Of a DNA stretch of 64,000 nucleotides, positions 45,084 to 54,555 are shown one piece after another. This DNA is from Sphingopyxis sp. CCNWLW2. Its GTDB lineage: Bacteria > Pseudomonadota > Alphaproteobacteria > Sphingomonadales > Sphingomonadaceae. The stretch's first letter is position 1; each line of letters begins with the position of its first letter. The stretch covers positions 310,001 through 374,000 of the forward strand of contig NZ_JBAWKJ010000003.1 of the NCBI RefSeq assembly GCF_037095755.1. The letters are read 5' to 3'. The notes below the pieces were generated by a model. That model was not told the origin of the DNA. It ran no database searches and worked only from the letters and a program-made list of their open reading frames with translations. Made by a program: the position numbers and the translations under genes.

Positions 45084-45740
45084 ATGGCTTCGTTCCCCTC
45101 GCTCCGCATCGCGCGCGCCGCGCTCGTGTCAGGCATCGCCGCGACCGCGCTGACGGGCTGCATGGGCGCCGGCGGCAACGCGCCGCAGCTGCCGAGCGCG
45201 AACTTCGTCCAGAACCAGGAAGGGCCGGGCGAGGAATATATCATCGGCCCGCTCGACGAGCTTCAGATCTTCGTTTGGCGCAACCCCGAACTCGGCGGCA
45301 AGGTACAGGTGCGCCCCGACGGCCGCATCACCACCCCGCTGATCACCGACATGCCCGCGGTAGGGAAAACCCCCACCATGCTGCAGCAGGACCTCAAGCT
45401 CCAGCTCAGCCAATATATCACCGACCCGATCGTCAGCGTCATCGTCACCAGCTTCAACAGCACCTTCTCGCAGCAGGTGCGCGTCGTCGGCGCGACCGAG
45501 AAACCCGCGTCGATCCCGTTCCGCGCCAACATGACCGTGCTCGACGCAATGATTGCAGTCGGCGGCCTCGGCGAATATGCCGCTGGAAACAAGGCGCGAC
45601 TCGTCCGTTTCGACAAGGGCAGTGGGAAGCAGCAGGAGTTTGGCCTGCGGCTTAATGACCTGATCAAGCGCGGCGATATCAAAGCGAACGTGCGGCTGCA
45701 GCCCGGCGATGTGATCATCATCCCCGAAAGCATGTTCTGA
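45084..45740 (+). CDS. Polysaccharide export outer-membrane lipoprotein (Wza-type, XrtA locus)
   Basis: 218 residues. Lipoprotein signal peptide with lipobox LTGC, Cys26. Poly_export domain from EYIIGPLDELQIFVWRNPELGG, followed by a SLBB-like region (QVRVVGATEKPASIPFRAN). TIGR03027-type EPS export protein: forms the outer-membrane channel partner of the chain-length determinant. The 173-base upstream gap probably holds the promoter of the main EPS arm; I saw no sigma-54 signature there. Confidence 0.9.
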   Translation: MASFPSLRIARAALVSGIAATALTGCMGAGGNAPQLPSANFVQNQEGPGEEYIIGPLDELQIFVWRNPELGGKVQVRPDGRITTPLITDMPAVGKTPTMLQQDLKLQLSQYITDPIVSVIVTSFNSTFSQQVRVVGATEKPASIPFRANMTVLDAMIAVGGLGEYAAGNKARLVRFDKGSGKQQEFGLRLNDLIKRGDIKANVRLQPGDVIIIPESMF

Positions 45741-45786
45741 CCCCAGGCCGCCAACCCACCCATCTCCCAAGGATAGATTGCGAGCG

Positions 45787-47328
45787 ATGACCAGCCTTTA
45801 CGACGAATTCAGGGTAGCGCTGCACAGCGTCTGGACGCGCCGGTGGCTCGTGCTGGCGGTGGCGTGGGGCATCTGCATCCTCGGCTGGCTGGCGATCGCG
45901 TCGATCCCCAACCGTTATGACAGCCGCGCGCGCCTGCTCGTCGACGTCAACGAAATCCTGCCCGACGACGCGCAGATCGGCGGCGGACGCCCGCAGATCG
46001 ACCAGATCCGCGAAACGCTGACCAGCGCGCGCAACATGGAAAAGGTCGCCGCAACGACCGGCCTGCTGCCCGCTGGCGCGAACGAGCGCGAAAAGGCGGG
46101 CGCGGTCGGCATGCTGCAAAAGAGCATCAAGGTCATCCCGCAGCAGGACAATATCTTCGAAATCACCTCGAGCGTCGCGGTCGGCAGCCTGTCGGACGCC
46201 GACAACGCCAAGCTCGCGTCGGGCGTGCTCGACAGCCTGATCACCGTGTTTCGCGACGACCAGCTGCGCGGCGGCCGGATGAACGCGCGCGAGGGGCTGA
46301 AATTCCTCGACGCCCAGATCGCCGACCGCGAAAAGGCGCTGCGCGAGGTCGAAGCGCGCCGCGCGGCGTTCGAGGCGCAGAATATCGGCCTGATCCCGGG
46401 CGGCAGCGGGTCGCCGGCGCAGCGCGTCGAAGCGGCGCGCGCCGAACTCGGCCAGATCGATTCGCAGCTCGTGTCGGCGCAGGCGCAGCTTGCGGCGGCA
46501 AACGGCCAGCTCTCCTCGACCCCCGCGACGATCAACGTCCCCGGCATGGGCGGCGTCGGCGGCGGCGTCGCGCGCCAGCAGCTTGCGGGCGCGCAGAACG
46601 AACTTTCGTCGATGCGTGCGCGCGGGCTGACCGACGCGCACCCCGACGTCATCGCGCTGAAAAGCCAGATCGCCTCGCTGAAAGCCATGGCCGACCGCGA
46701 AGGCGCGGGCGGCGGGAGTGGCGGCAATTCGCAGAACCCCGCCTATGCATCGCTGTCGGCGATGCGCGCCGAGCGGCAGGCGACGGTCAGCGCGCTGTCG
46801 TCGCGCAAGGCGCAGCTCACCGGCGACATCGCCAAGATCACCTCGCAGCAGATCCAGAACCCGGGCATCGCCGCCGAATATGACCGGATCAACGGCGAAT
46901 ATACCGCGTTCAAGGCGCAGTATGACAAATTGCTCGCGCAGCGCGAGCAGGTGCGCATGCGCGGCGAGGTGCAGACCGAAACCGACGCGATCAAGATCGA
47001 ACTGCTCGATCCGCCGTCGAAACCGACAAGCCCCGCCGCGCCCAACCGGCCGCTGTTCCTGACGCTCGTGCTGCTCGCCGGTATCGGCGGGGGTGTCGGC
47101 GCCGCCTTCGGCCTCGGCCAGGTCCGCACCAGCTACGCGACCGCGGCAAAGCTCGAACGCGCCAGCGGCCTGCCGGTGATCGGATCGATTACCGAAGTCG
47201 TGACGGCAGAACGCCATCTCGACCGGCGCAAGAAACTCGTCTGGCTGGCGAGCGGCGGGGGCGCGCTCGTCGGGCTCTACGCCTTGCTGCTGGTCGCCGA
47301 ATTCATCCAGCGCGGCATGGTTGCGTGA
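45787..47328 (+). CDS. Polysaccharide chain-length determinant (Wzc N-terminal/PCP type)
   Basis: 513 residues. Inner-membrane polysaccharide co-polymerase: N-terminal helix at about residues 20-42, large periplasmic helical region with heptad-rich segments (about 170-400) and a C-terminal membrane helix near 485-505, TIGR03007-type, with the family PxxPxxP-like segment (PSKPTSPAAPNRP) before it. It lacks a kinase domain; the kinase is the next gene, as usual for this split BY-kinase system. TTG at 45778 is an alternative start. Confidence 0.9.
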   Translation: MTSLYDEFRVALHSVWTRRWLVLAVAWGICILGWLAIASIPNRYDSRARLLVDVNEILPDDAQIGGGRPQIDQIRETLTSARNMEKVAATTGLLPAGANEREKAGAVGMLQKSIKVIPQQDNIFEITSSVAVGSLSDADNAKLASGVLDSLITVFRDDQLRGGRMNAREGLKFLDAQIADREKALREVEARRAAFEAQNIGLIPGGSGSPAQRVEAARAELGQIDSQLVSAQAQLAAANGQLSSTPATINVPGMGGVGGGVARQQLAGAQNELSSMRARGLTDAHPDVIALKSQIASLKAMADREGAGGGSGGNSQNPAYASLSAMRAERQATVSALSSRKAQLTGDIAKITSQQIQNPGIAAEYDRINGEYTAFKAQYDKLLAQREQVRMRGEVQTETDAIKIELLDPPSKPTSPAAPNRPLFLTLVLLAGIGGGVGAAFGLGQVRTSYATAAKLERASGLPVIGSITEVVTAERHLDRRKKLVWLASGGGALVGLYALLLVAEFIQRGMVA

Positions 47329-47342
47329 CGGGGGACGATGAC

Positions 47343-48368
47343 ATGAACGACCAACGCAAAGTCAAGCGCCCGCCCTCGCTCCTCGAACGCGCGGCCGACA
47401 TGTTCGGCCTCGATCCCGCCGCCAATGCGCCGACGATCGACGTGTCGAAGCTGCCGCCCGAAGCGCCCAAAAAGGCGAAGACGGCGAAGCCAGAACCCGC
47501 CGCGGAAGCGCCGCAGCCCGAAATTCTCGACCCCGTCGTCGAGGCGGCACCGTCCGTCGAGGCCGCGCCCGCCGCGCCCAAGCCGTCGCCGCGCAAGGAC
47601 GTCGCCAAGGCCGCGCCCGCCATCGTGCCGACGCGGCAGGGAACGATCGACCGCGCGCGCCTCGCTTCGCGCGGCATGATCGTGCCCGGTACGCCGGTGA
47701 CGGGCATTTCTGAAGAATATCGCATCGTGAAGCGCGAGCTGATCCGCAATTTCGGCGGCGTCGGCAATCGCCCGATCCTGCCGCGCGGCCACCGCGTGCT
47801 GATCGCGTCGGCGAACCCGGGCGAGGGCAAGACCTTCTCGGCGGTCAATCTCGCGCTGAGCCTCGCGGTCGAGGCCGATCATGACGTGCTGCTGATCGAC
47901 GCCGACATCGCCAAACCGAGCGTGCTCGAAGCGCTGGGTCTCGATGATGGCCCCGGCCTGATGGACGCGCTCGCCGATCCGCATCTGCCGCTTGGCGACT
48001 GCCTGATCCAGACCGACATCCCGGGCCTGAAGGTCATGCCCGCGGGCACCGGGCATATGCACGACACCGAACTTCTCGCGTCGGCGCGGACCGAGGCTTT
48101 GCTCGCGCAGCTCGAACAGGGCGCGCCGGGCCGCATCCTCATCATCGATTCGCCGCCGGTGCTCGCGGCGTCGCCCGCGGCGGTGCTCGCGGGGCATGTC
48201 GGGCAGACGATCATGGTCGTACGCGCCGACGAAACGCTCGAATCGGCGCTGCGCGACGCGATCGGCCTGATGGGCGCGTGCCCGCACATCCAGCTGCTCC
48301 TCAACGGGGTCAAATTCTCGCCGGGCGGACGCCGCTTCGGCACCTATTACGGACAGGGAGGCGCGTGA
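47343..48368 (+). CDS. XrtA-associated tyrosine autokinase (BY-kinase)
   Basis: 341 residues, cytoplasmic ATPase of the CpsD/Wzc kinase type, TIGR03018-like. After a Pro/Ala/Glu-rich N-terminus (1-100) comes Walker A ASANPGEGKTFSAVNLA, Walker A' VLLIDADIAKPS and Walker B RILIIDSPPVLA. A C-terminal tyrosine cluster is weak (GTYYGQGG has two tyrosines). Controls polymer length or export with the preceding gene. GGGGGA supports the ATG at 47343; GTG at 47325 overlaps the upstream stop. Confidence 0.9.
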   Translation: MNDQRKVKRPPSLLERAADMFGLDPAANAPTIDVSKLPPEAPKKAKTAKPEPAAEAPQPEILDPVVEAAPSVEAAPAAPKPSPRKDVAKAAPAIVPTRQGTIDRARLASRGMIVPGTPVTGISEEYRIVKRELIRNFGGVGNRPILPRGHRVLIASANPGEGKTFSAVNLALSLAVEADHDVLLIDADIAKPSVLEALGLDDGPGLMDALADPHLPLGDCLIQTDIPGLKVMPAGTGHMHDTELLASARTEALLAQLEQGAPGRILIIDSPPVLAASPAAVLAGHVGQTIMVVRADETLESALRDAIGLMGACPHIQLLLNGVKFSPGGRRFGTYYGQGGA

Positions 48369-50077
48369 TGCGCACTACCACCATGCGTCATGGCGCGACG
48401 CTGGCGGCCCTCTTGCTCGCCGGGACGGCGACGGGCGCGCACGCCCAAGTTTCGGGTGACCCCGGCACGGGCAGCGGCAACGCGCCTGCGGCCGGCGCGC
48501 CGGCATCCGAGGGCCGTGCGGCGAAGCGCGCCGAAGGCCGCCGGGCGCAGCGGCAGGTCGACGTCAGCCCCTATCTCGAAATCGGCCAGGTGCTGACCGC
48601 CGACCTCAAGAATGGCGGCGATGTCCTGACCTATACGAACCTCGCGGTCGGCGTCGACGCGTCGATCGTGACGAACCGCGCCGAACTCGCCGGCACGCTG
48701 CGCTACGAACATAATATCGGATGGAATGGCGGCCTCGGCGATTCGGACACAATCAGCGGCCTCGCCCGCGGCCGGATCGAGGCCGCACGCGGCCTGAATC
48801 TCGAAGGCGGCGCGCTCGCCACGCGCTCGCGCGCCGACGGGCAGGGCGCCGCGAGCGGTCTGTTGATCGGCGACGCCAGCAACGTCGCGAACCTCTATTC
48901 GCTCTATGCTGGCCCGACCTTCGCGCGCCGCATCGCCGGGCTCGACGTCGGCGCCGGCTATCGCTTTGGCTATACCAAGGTCGATGTGGACCAGCCCCCG
49001 ATCCTCTCGCCGGGCTCGCAGCCGCAGGATATTTTCGACAGCTCGACGAACCATGTCGCGTGGGCCAGCGTCGGTGCGCGGCCGGGCGACCTGCCGTTCG
49101 GATGGCAGGTGTCGGGCGGGTACGAGCGCGAGGATGCGAGCCAGCTCGACCAGCGCTACGAGGGTAAATATGCCCGCGCCGACGTGACGGTGCCGATCGG
49201 CCCGACGGTCGCGCTGCTCGGCGGCGTCGGCTATGAGGATATCGAAATCGGCCAGCGCAATCCGGTGGTCGACGCCAATGGCGTGCCTGTGCGCGATGCC
49301 AGCGGCCGTTTCATCACCGATAAATCGACCCCGCGCCAGCTTTCGTTCGATACCGACGGGCTGATCTGGGACGCCGGTGTGATGTGGCAGCCGAGCCGCC
49401 GCACATCGCTTACGGCCAGAGTCGGCCGCCGTTATGGCGACACCATCTACACCGGCAGCTTCACCTATCGCGCCGACCATGCGACCTCGATCCAGGTTGG
49501 CGTCTATGACGGATTGTCCAGCCTTGGCCGCGGCCTGTCGGGCGGGCTTGCCGCGCTGCCGACGCAATTCGACCCGATCCGCAATCCGATCAGCGGCGAC
49601 ATCAATCCGTGCGTCTTCGGCCAGCAGGGCGGCGGCTGCCTCAGCAACCAGCTCGGCAACGCGACCTCGGCGCAATATCGCAGCCGCGGCGTGCAGGCGA
49701 CTTTGTCGTCGCGCTTCGCCGGCTGGAGCTACGGCGTCGGCCTCGGTTACGACCAGCGCAAGCTGCTCGCGCCGTTGCTGTCGCCGATCGGCAGCCTCAA
49801 CGGCATCAAGGACGAGAATTATTATCTCTTCGTGTCGGCGGCGCGTCAGCTCGACGTCGATTCCGACCTCTCCTTGTCGGGTTATGTCAATTATTTCGAC
49901 AATGGCGCGCCGGGCGCCAGCGACGTCCAGTCGGCGGGTCTGACCACATCCTATTCGCGGCGCTTCTGGCGCGGCCTCACGGGGACCGCGGCGGCCAGCC
50001 TCAACGCCTTCGACCAAGAAGGCTTCAACAGTCAGCTTATCGGTTCAGCTTTGGTGGGACTTCGTTACAACTTCTGA
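48368..50077 (+). CDS. XrtA-locus outer-membrane beta-barrel protein (TIGR03016 type)
   Basis: 569 residues. Signal peptide 1-26 (cleavage after AHA). The mature protein is a long series of amphipathic strands and ends in VGLRYNF, a BAM-recognised C-terminal Phe. Members of this family occur only in exosortase/EPS loci and may form the outer-membrane secretin-like or exopolysaccharide porin. One-base overlap with the kinase stop (TGATG). Confidence 0.85.
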   Translation: MRTTTMRHGATLAALLLAGTATGAHAQVSGDPGTGSGNAPAAGAPASEGRAAKRAEGRRAQRQVDVSPYLEIGQVLTADLKNGGDVLTYTNLAVGVDASIVTNRAELAGTLRYEHNIGWNGGLGDSDTISGLARGRIEAARGLNLEGGALATRSRADGQGAASGLLIGDASNVANLYSLYAGPTFARRIAGLDVGAGYRFGYTKVDVDQPPILSPGSQPQDIFDSSTNHVAWASVGARPGDLPFGWQVSGGYEREDASQLDQRYEGKYARADVTVPIGPTVALLGGVGYEDIEIGQRNPVVDANGVPVRDASGRFITDKSTPRQLSFDTDGLIWDAGVMWQPSRRTSLTARVGRRYGDTIYTGSFTYRADHATSIQVGVYDGLSSLGRGLSGGLAALPTQFDPIRNPISGDINPCVFGQQGGGCLSNQLGNATSAQYRSRGVQATLSSRFAGWSYGVGLGYDQRKLLAPLLSPIGSLNGIKDENYYLFVSAARQLDVDSDLSLSGYVNYFDNGAPGASDVQSAGLTTSYSRRFWRGLTGTAAASLNAFDQEGFNSQLIGSALVGLRYNF

Positions 50078-50099
50078 CCAAGCAACGGGAATTTTTGCG

Positions 50100-51383
50100 A
50101 TGTACGATCAGTTCTATGGTTTCACCGGGCGTCCGTTCCAGCTGACGCCAGACCCGCATTTCTATTTCGAAAGCGGCACCCACCGCAAGGCGATGTCCTA
50201 CCTGGGTTACGGCCTTGCGCAGGGTGAAGGCTTTATCGTCATCACCGGCGATGTCGGCGCGGGCAAGACGACGCTCGTCGGCCATCTGATGAACACGATC
50301 GACGCCAACCGCCTGACCGCGGTCAAGCTGGTGTCGACACAGGTCGAGGGCGACGATCTTCTCCGCCTCGTCGCCGAACAGTTCGGCATCGAATGGGAAG
50401 GGCAGAGCAAGGCCGAACTGCTGCGCTCGATGGAGCAATATCTGCGCGAACAGGCGCGCGCCGGCCGCCGCACGCTGCTGATCGTCGACGAGGGGCAGAA
50501 TCTTGCGATCTCGGCGCTCGAAGAGCTGCGCATGCTGTCGAACTTCCAGCTCGGCGGCCATTCGTTGCTGCAGATCTTCCTGCTCGGCCAGCCCGAATTC
50601 CGCCAGACCTTGTTCCACTCGCCGGCGCTCGAGCAGCTTCGCCAGCGCGTGATCGCGACGCACCACCTCGATCCGATGGAACCCGAGGAGGTCGAACCCT
50701 ATATCTTGCACCGTCTCGGCAAGGTCGGCTGGACGGGCAACCCCAGCTTCAGCCCCGACGCGTTCGAGGAAATCTTCGACTATAGCGAGGGCGTGCCGCG
50801 CAAGCTCAACGTGCTCGTCAGCCGCCTGCTGCTCTACGGCGCGGTTGAACAGATGAACCGCATCACCGCGCAGAATGTGCGCTCGGTGGTCGCCGAGATC
50901 GAGGCCGATCGCGGCATCGACGCGACGACACTCGCGCCGCTGCCCGTCGAAGAGGTTGTTGCCGCCGCCGCCGCGGCAGTGGCACCGACCCCCGCACCCT
51001 TCGCCGTTCCGACGCCCGCGAATGAAGCGCCGCTCGAATGGCCGCAGCGCGCCGCCGAGCCCGCCGCCGATGGCCGTCCGCCCTTTGCCGCGCCCGCCGA
51101 ACCGGCGCGCGTTGTCCCGCTGACCCCGCCGAAGCCGGTGGAGCCCGAGGCCGAGGTTCTGGAGCTCGCGCCCGAGCCCGCGGCCGAAGCACCCGCTCCG
51201 GCGGCACCCGCGATCGACCCCGAACATCTTGCGGCGCTCGAAGGGCAGATCGCCTCGCTCGAGGCGCGGCTCGTCGAACAGGATGCCGCGCTCCGCCGCG
51301 TGCTCGACCTGTTGATCGAATGGGTCGAGCGCGATCCGGACAATGCACCCAACCCGCAGAATTCGCGGACCTGGGCTGCCTGA
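50100..51383 (+). CDS. XrtA-associated AAA ATPase (ExeA/GspA-like, TIGR03015)
   Basis: 427 residues. An ExeA-like AAA+ ATPase: MYDQFYGFTGRPFQLTPDP at the N-terminus, Walker A GDVGAGKTT with Lys56, Walker B LLIVDEGQNL, and a sensor region GVPRKLNVLVSRLLLY. From about residue 285 the tail is Ala/Pro/Glu-rich, ending in a coiled-coil-like helix (about 378-410). Function in the locus is unproven; ExeA relatives remodel the cell wall for secretion. Separated from the deacetylase by 45 bases. Confidence 0.9.
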   Translation: MYDQFYGFTGRPFQLTPDPHFYFESGTHRKAMSYLGYGLAQGEGFIVITGDVGAGKTTLVGHLMNTIDANRLTAVKLVSTQVEGDDLLRLVAEQFGIEWEGQSKAELLRSMEQYLREQARAGRRTLLIVDEGQNLAISALEELRMLSNFQLGGHSLLQIFLLGQPEFRQTLFHSPALEQLRQRVIATHHLDPMEPEEVEPYILHRLGKVGWTGNPSFSPDAFEEIFDYSEGVPRKLNVLVSRLLLYGAVEQMNRITAQNVRSVVAEIEADRGIDATTLAPLPVEEVVAAAAAAVAPTPAPFAVPTPANEAPLEWPQRAAEPAADGRPPFAAPAEPARVVPLTPPKPVEPEAEVLELAPEPAAEAPAPAAPAIDPEHLAALEGQIASLEARLVEQDAALRRVLDLLIEWVERDPDNAPNPQNSRTWAA

Positions 51384-51428
51384 CAACCGGGCCAAAATCG
51401 GCTATCCCGCTGATGAAGGTGAGGAAAA

Positions 51429-52289
51429 ATGCAGAACGGCCTGTCGGTCGATGTCGAGGACTGGTTCCAGGTCGGCGCCTTTGAGCGCACGATCGACCGC
51501 GCCGACTGGCCGAGCCTCGAATGCCGCGTCGAGGCGAATTGCGACGCGGTGCTGCAAATTTTTGCCGATGCGGGCGCCAAGGGCACCTTTTTCACCTTGG
51601 GCTGGGTGGCCGAACGCTATCCCGCGCTGATCAAGCGCATCGTCGCGGCGGGGCACGAACTTGCCAGCCACGGCTATGACCATAAGCGCGTGTTCAACAT
51701 GACCGCCGACGAATTCGCCGCCGACCTGAAGCAGACACAGGCGATCCTTGAAGACCTCGGCGGGGTCGCCGTGCGCGGCTATCGTGCGCCGAGCTTCTCG
51801 GTCGATACGCGCACGCCGTGGGCGCATGCGGTGCTCGCCGAACAGGGCTATGCCTATTCGTCGAGCGTCGCGCCGGTCGTCCACGACCATTATGGCTGGC
51901 CGCAAAGTCCGCGCCATGCGTGGCGCCCGCTGGCTGACAGCGCCCTCGTCGAATGGCCGGTCACCACCGCGCGCTTTGCGGGGCGGACATTGGCAGCGGG
52001 CGGCGGCGGCTTCATGCGGATGCTGCCCTATGGCTTCACGCGCTGGGCGATCGCGCGAATGAACGAAGAGGGGCATCCGGCGATCCTCTATTTCCATCCA
52101 TGGGAAATCGATCCCGGCCAGCCGCGCGTCGCCGATGCGCCGATCCGGTCGAAGATCCGGCATTACAGCGGCTTATCAGCCATGGCTGGCAAGCTCAGGA
52201 AGCTGCTCGCCGACTTCGAATGGACCCGCGCCGACGACTTGCTCCCCGCGCAGCAGCAGCGCGCTTTGCCCTGGCGCGCAGCGGCGTGA
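51429..52289 (+). CDS. XrtA-system polysaccharide deacetylase
   Basis: 286 residues, NodB-homology CE4 family, TIGR03006 type. Motif 1 SVDVEDW with Asp11, motif 2 SHGYDH with metal-binding His81 and His85, motif 3 RGYRAPSFSVD, and motif 5 ILYFHPWEID. Would N-deacetylate amino sugars of the exopolymer. No signal peptide, so acts in the cytoplasm or is exported otherwise. GAGGAAAA supports the ATG; a GTGA overlap couples it to the FemAB gene. Confidence 0.92.
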   Translation: MQNGLSVDVEDWFQVGAFERTIDRADWPSLECRVEANCDAVLQIFADAGAKGTFFTLGWVAERYPALIKRIVAAGHELASHGYDHKRVFNMTADEFAADLKQTQAILEDLGGVAVRGYRAPSFSVDTRTPWAHAVLAEQGYAYSSSVAPVVHDHYGWPQSPRHAWRPLADSALVEWPVTTARFAGRTLAAGGGGFMRMLPYGFTRWAIARMNEEGHPAILYFHPWEIDPGQPRVADAPIRSKIRHYSGLSAMAGKLRKLLADFEWTRADDLLPAQQQRALPWRAAA

Positions 52290-53350
52290 ACGCGCCTGTG
52301 TCGATCGACCAAAGCTTCACCGCCGCCCCGCTGTCCGACACGGCGGCGTGGGACGCCTATGTCGCCGCGCACGCGCAAGCGACGCCGTTTCACACCCGCG
52401 CGTGGTGCGAGGCGATCACCAAGGCGACCGGCCACCGCTGCCACCTCGTCACCGCGCGCGACGTCGATGGCAAGCTGACCGGCCTTCTCCCGCTCCACCA
52501 TATCCGCTCGCCCCTGTTCGGTCAGGCGCTCGTCGCCAGCGGCTTCGCGGTGGGTGGCGGCATTCTCGCTGACAATGAAGCCGTGGCGGCAACGCTCGCG
52601 CAGGGCGCGGCCGACATGGCGCGCTCACTCAGCCTCCCGTCGGTCGAACTGCGCGGCGGCCCGCTGCCCGAAGGCGAGGGCTGGACTCGCGAGGACGGCG
52701 TCTACGCCGGCTTCGCCCGCGACCTCGCCGCCGCCGACGACGCAGAACTCCTCGCCATCCCGCGCAAACAGCGCGCCGAGGTCCGCAAGGCCCTCGAAAG
52801 CGGTCTCACCGTCACCACCGGCCGCTCCGAACAGGACCGCCGCGACCATTATCGCATCTATGCGACGAGCGTCCGCAATCTCGGCACCCCAGTTTTTCAT
52901 AAATCATTGTTTTCATGTGTAATTGATGCCTTCGGCGATGACGCCAACATCCTCAATGTGCGCAACGATCGTGAAGTTGTGGCCAGCGTCCTCAGCCTCA
53001 CTTGGCGCGGCACCGTGATGCCCTATTGGGGCGGCGGCACCACCGACGCTCGCCGCCTCCGCGCCAACGAACTCATGTACTTCGCCCTCATGCGCCACGC
53101 CCGCGAACGCGGCTGCACCCGCTTCGATTTCGGCCGCTCAAAGCTCGGCACAGGACCCTTCGCCTACAAGAAGAACTGGGGCTTCGAACCGCAACCGCTC
53201 GTCTACGCCCGCTGGCTCGCGCCCGGCGAAACCGCGCGCGACACCAACCCGAACAGCGCCAAATACCGGCTGCAAGTCGACCTTTGGAAGAAACTGCCGC
53301 TCTGGGCAGCAAACCGGATCGGCCCGCTGATCGCCCGCGGACTCGGCTAG
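52286..53350 (+). CDS. FemAB-family XrtA/PEP-CTERM-associated protein
   Basis: 354 residues, two GNAT-like domains, TIGR03019 type. Contains RKQRAEVRKALESGL, NLGTPVFHKS and the C-terminal FDFGRSKLGTGPFAYKKNWGFEPQPL signature. FemAB relatives transfer aminoacyl groups to cell-wall precursors, so this may add an amino acid to the polymer or to sorted proteins. Start is GTG at 52286 in a GTGA overlap. An A/T-rich patch (about 52893-52925) is unlike the rest of the gene. Confidence 0.88.
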   Translation: MNAPVSIDQSFTAAPLSDTAAWDAYVAAHAQATPFHTRAWCEAITKATGHRCHLVTARDVDGKLTGLLPLHHIRSPLFGQALVASGFAVGGGILADNEAVAATLAQGAADMARSLSLPSVELRGGPLPEGEGWTREDGVYAGFARDLAAADDAELLAIPRKQRAEVRKALESGLTVTTGRSEQDRRDHYRIYATSVRNLGTPVFHKSLFSCVIDAFGDDANILNVRNDREVVASVLSLTWRGTVMPYWGGGTTDARRLRANELMYFALMRHARERGCTRFDFGRSKLGTGPFAYKKNWGFEPQPLVYARWLAPGETARDTNPNSAKYRLQVDLWKKLPLWAANRIGPLIARGLG

Positions 53351-54555
53351 TGGCCGAAATCCTGTTCCTCGTTCACCGCGCGCCCTGGCCCCCCGACCGC
53401 GGCGACCGGATCCGCAGCTGGCACATGTTCGAGGCGCTGGCGAAGCTGGCGCCAGTGCATGTTGTAGCGCTCGCCGACAATGCGGGCGAAGCCGCAACCG
53501 CGCAGGCAAAAATGGCGCCGCTTTGCAAGAGCCTGACGATCGAAGTGCGTAAAGCTTCGCGCCCTGTCGCACTGGCGCAGGCGGTGCTGCGCGGCGAGCC
53601 GGTGTCGAACCGTTTGTTCCGCAACGCCGCGCTGGCGCGCCATGTCGACGCGCTAATCGGGCAGGGCGCCGTCAGCCATATCGTCGCCTTCTCGGGCCAG
53701 ATGGCGCAATATCTGCCCGCCCGGTTCGATGGCCTGGTGCTGATGGATTTCGTCGACGTCGATTCCGCCAAATTCGCCACCTACGCTGAACAGGACAAGC
53801 GCCAGCCGCTGAACTGGGTGCACAAACGCGAAGCGCGCGTGCTGGGCACCTATGAGGTAGGGGTTGCGCGCCGCGTCGATGCCAGCCTGTTCGTGAGCGA
53901 GGCCGAGGCGGCGTTGTTTCGCAAGCAGAGGGAACTCGGCGCGGACAAGGTCCGCGCTATCGAAAACGGCATCGACACCGACAGGTTCGACCCGGCGATC
54001 AAGTTCGATGCGGTCGGGGTGGGCGAGGGGCCGCTGGCGGTCTTCACCGGTCAGATGGATTACCGCCCCAATATCGACGCGGTGCGCTGGTTCGCGACCG
54101 ACATCCTGCCGCTGATCCGCGAGCGGCATCAACACGCCCGCTTTGCGATCGTCGGTCGTGCGCCGACCGATGAAGTGCGCGCGCTCGCGGCGCTGCCCGG
54201 CGTGGCGGTCACCGGCGAGGTCCCCGATGTGCGGCCGTGGCTCGTCGCCGCCGATGCCGTGGTCGCGCCGCTGCTGCTTGCGCGCGGGGTGCAGAACAAA
54301 TTGCTCGAAGCGATGGCGATGGCGCGGCCCGTCGTCGCGAGCGCCGCCGCTGCCGAGGGGATCGACGCGACGCCGGGCGAACATCTGCTCGTTGCCGATG
54401 GTGCGGCCGCGATGGCCGATGCCGTGTGCTCGCTCTTCGACGACCGATCCGGGGCGGCAAAGATGGGGCAGGCGGCGCGCGCGCGAATGATCGCGCGCTA
54501 TGGCTGGGACGCCCGTCTTGCGCCGCTCGGCGAGTTGCTGGGGCTGCCCGCATGA
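53350..54555 (+). CDS. XrtA-system glycosyltransferase (TIGR03087, GT4-like)
   Basis: 401 residues, GT-B fold. N-terminus ILFLVHRAPWPPDRGDRIRSWH, central FTGQMDYRPNIDAVRWFATDI, and the C-terminal GVQNKLLEAMAMARPVVAS donor-binding motif (EAMA glutamate). Adds one sugar to the exopolysaccharide unit from a nucleotide sugar. Start is GTG at 53350, overlapping the FemAB TAG by one base; ATGA overlap with xrtA follows. Confidence 0.92.
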   Translation: MAEILFLVHRAPWPPDRGDRIRSWHMFEALAKLAPVHVVALADNAGEAATAQAKMAPLCKSLTIEVRKASRPVALAQAVLRGEPVSNRLFRNAALARHVDALIGQGAVSHIVAFSGQMAQYLPARFDGLVLMDFVDVDSAKFATYAEQDKRQPLNWVHKREARVLGTYEVGVARRVDASLFVSEAEAALFRKQRELGADKVRAIENGIDTDRFDPAIKFDAVGVGEGPLAVFTGQMDYRPNIDAVRWFATDILPLIRERHQHARFAIVGRAPTDEVRALAALPGVAVTGEVPDVRPWLVAADAVVAPLLLARGVQNKLLEAMAMARPVVASAAAAEGIDATPGEHLLVADGAAAMADAVCSLFDDRSGAAKMGQAARARMIARYGWDARLAPLGELLGLPA

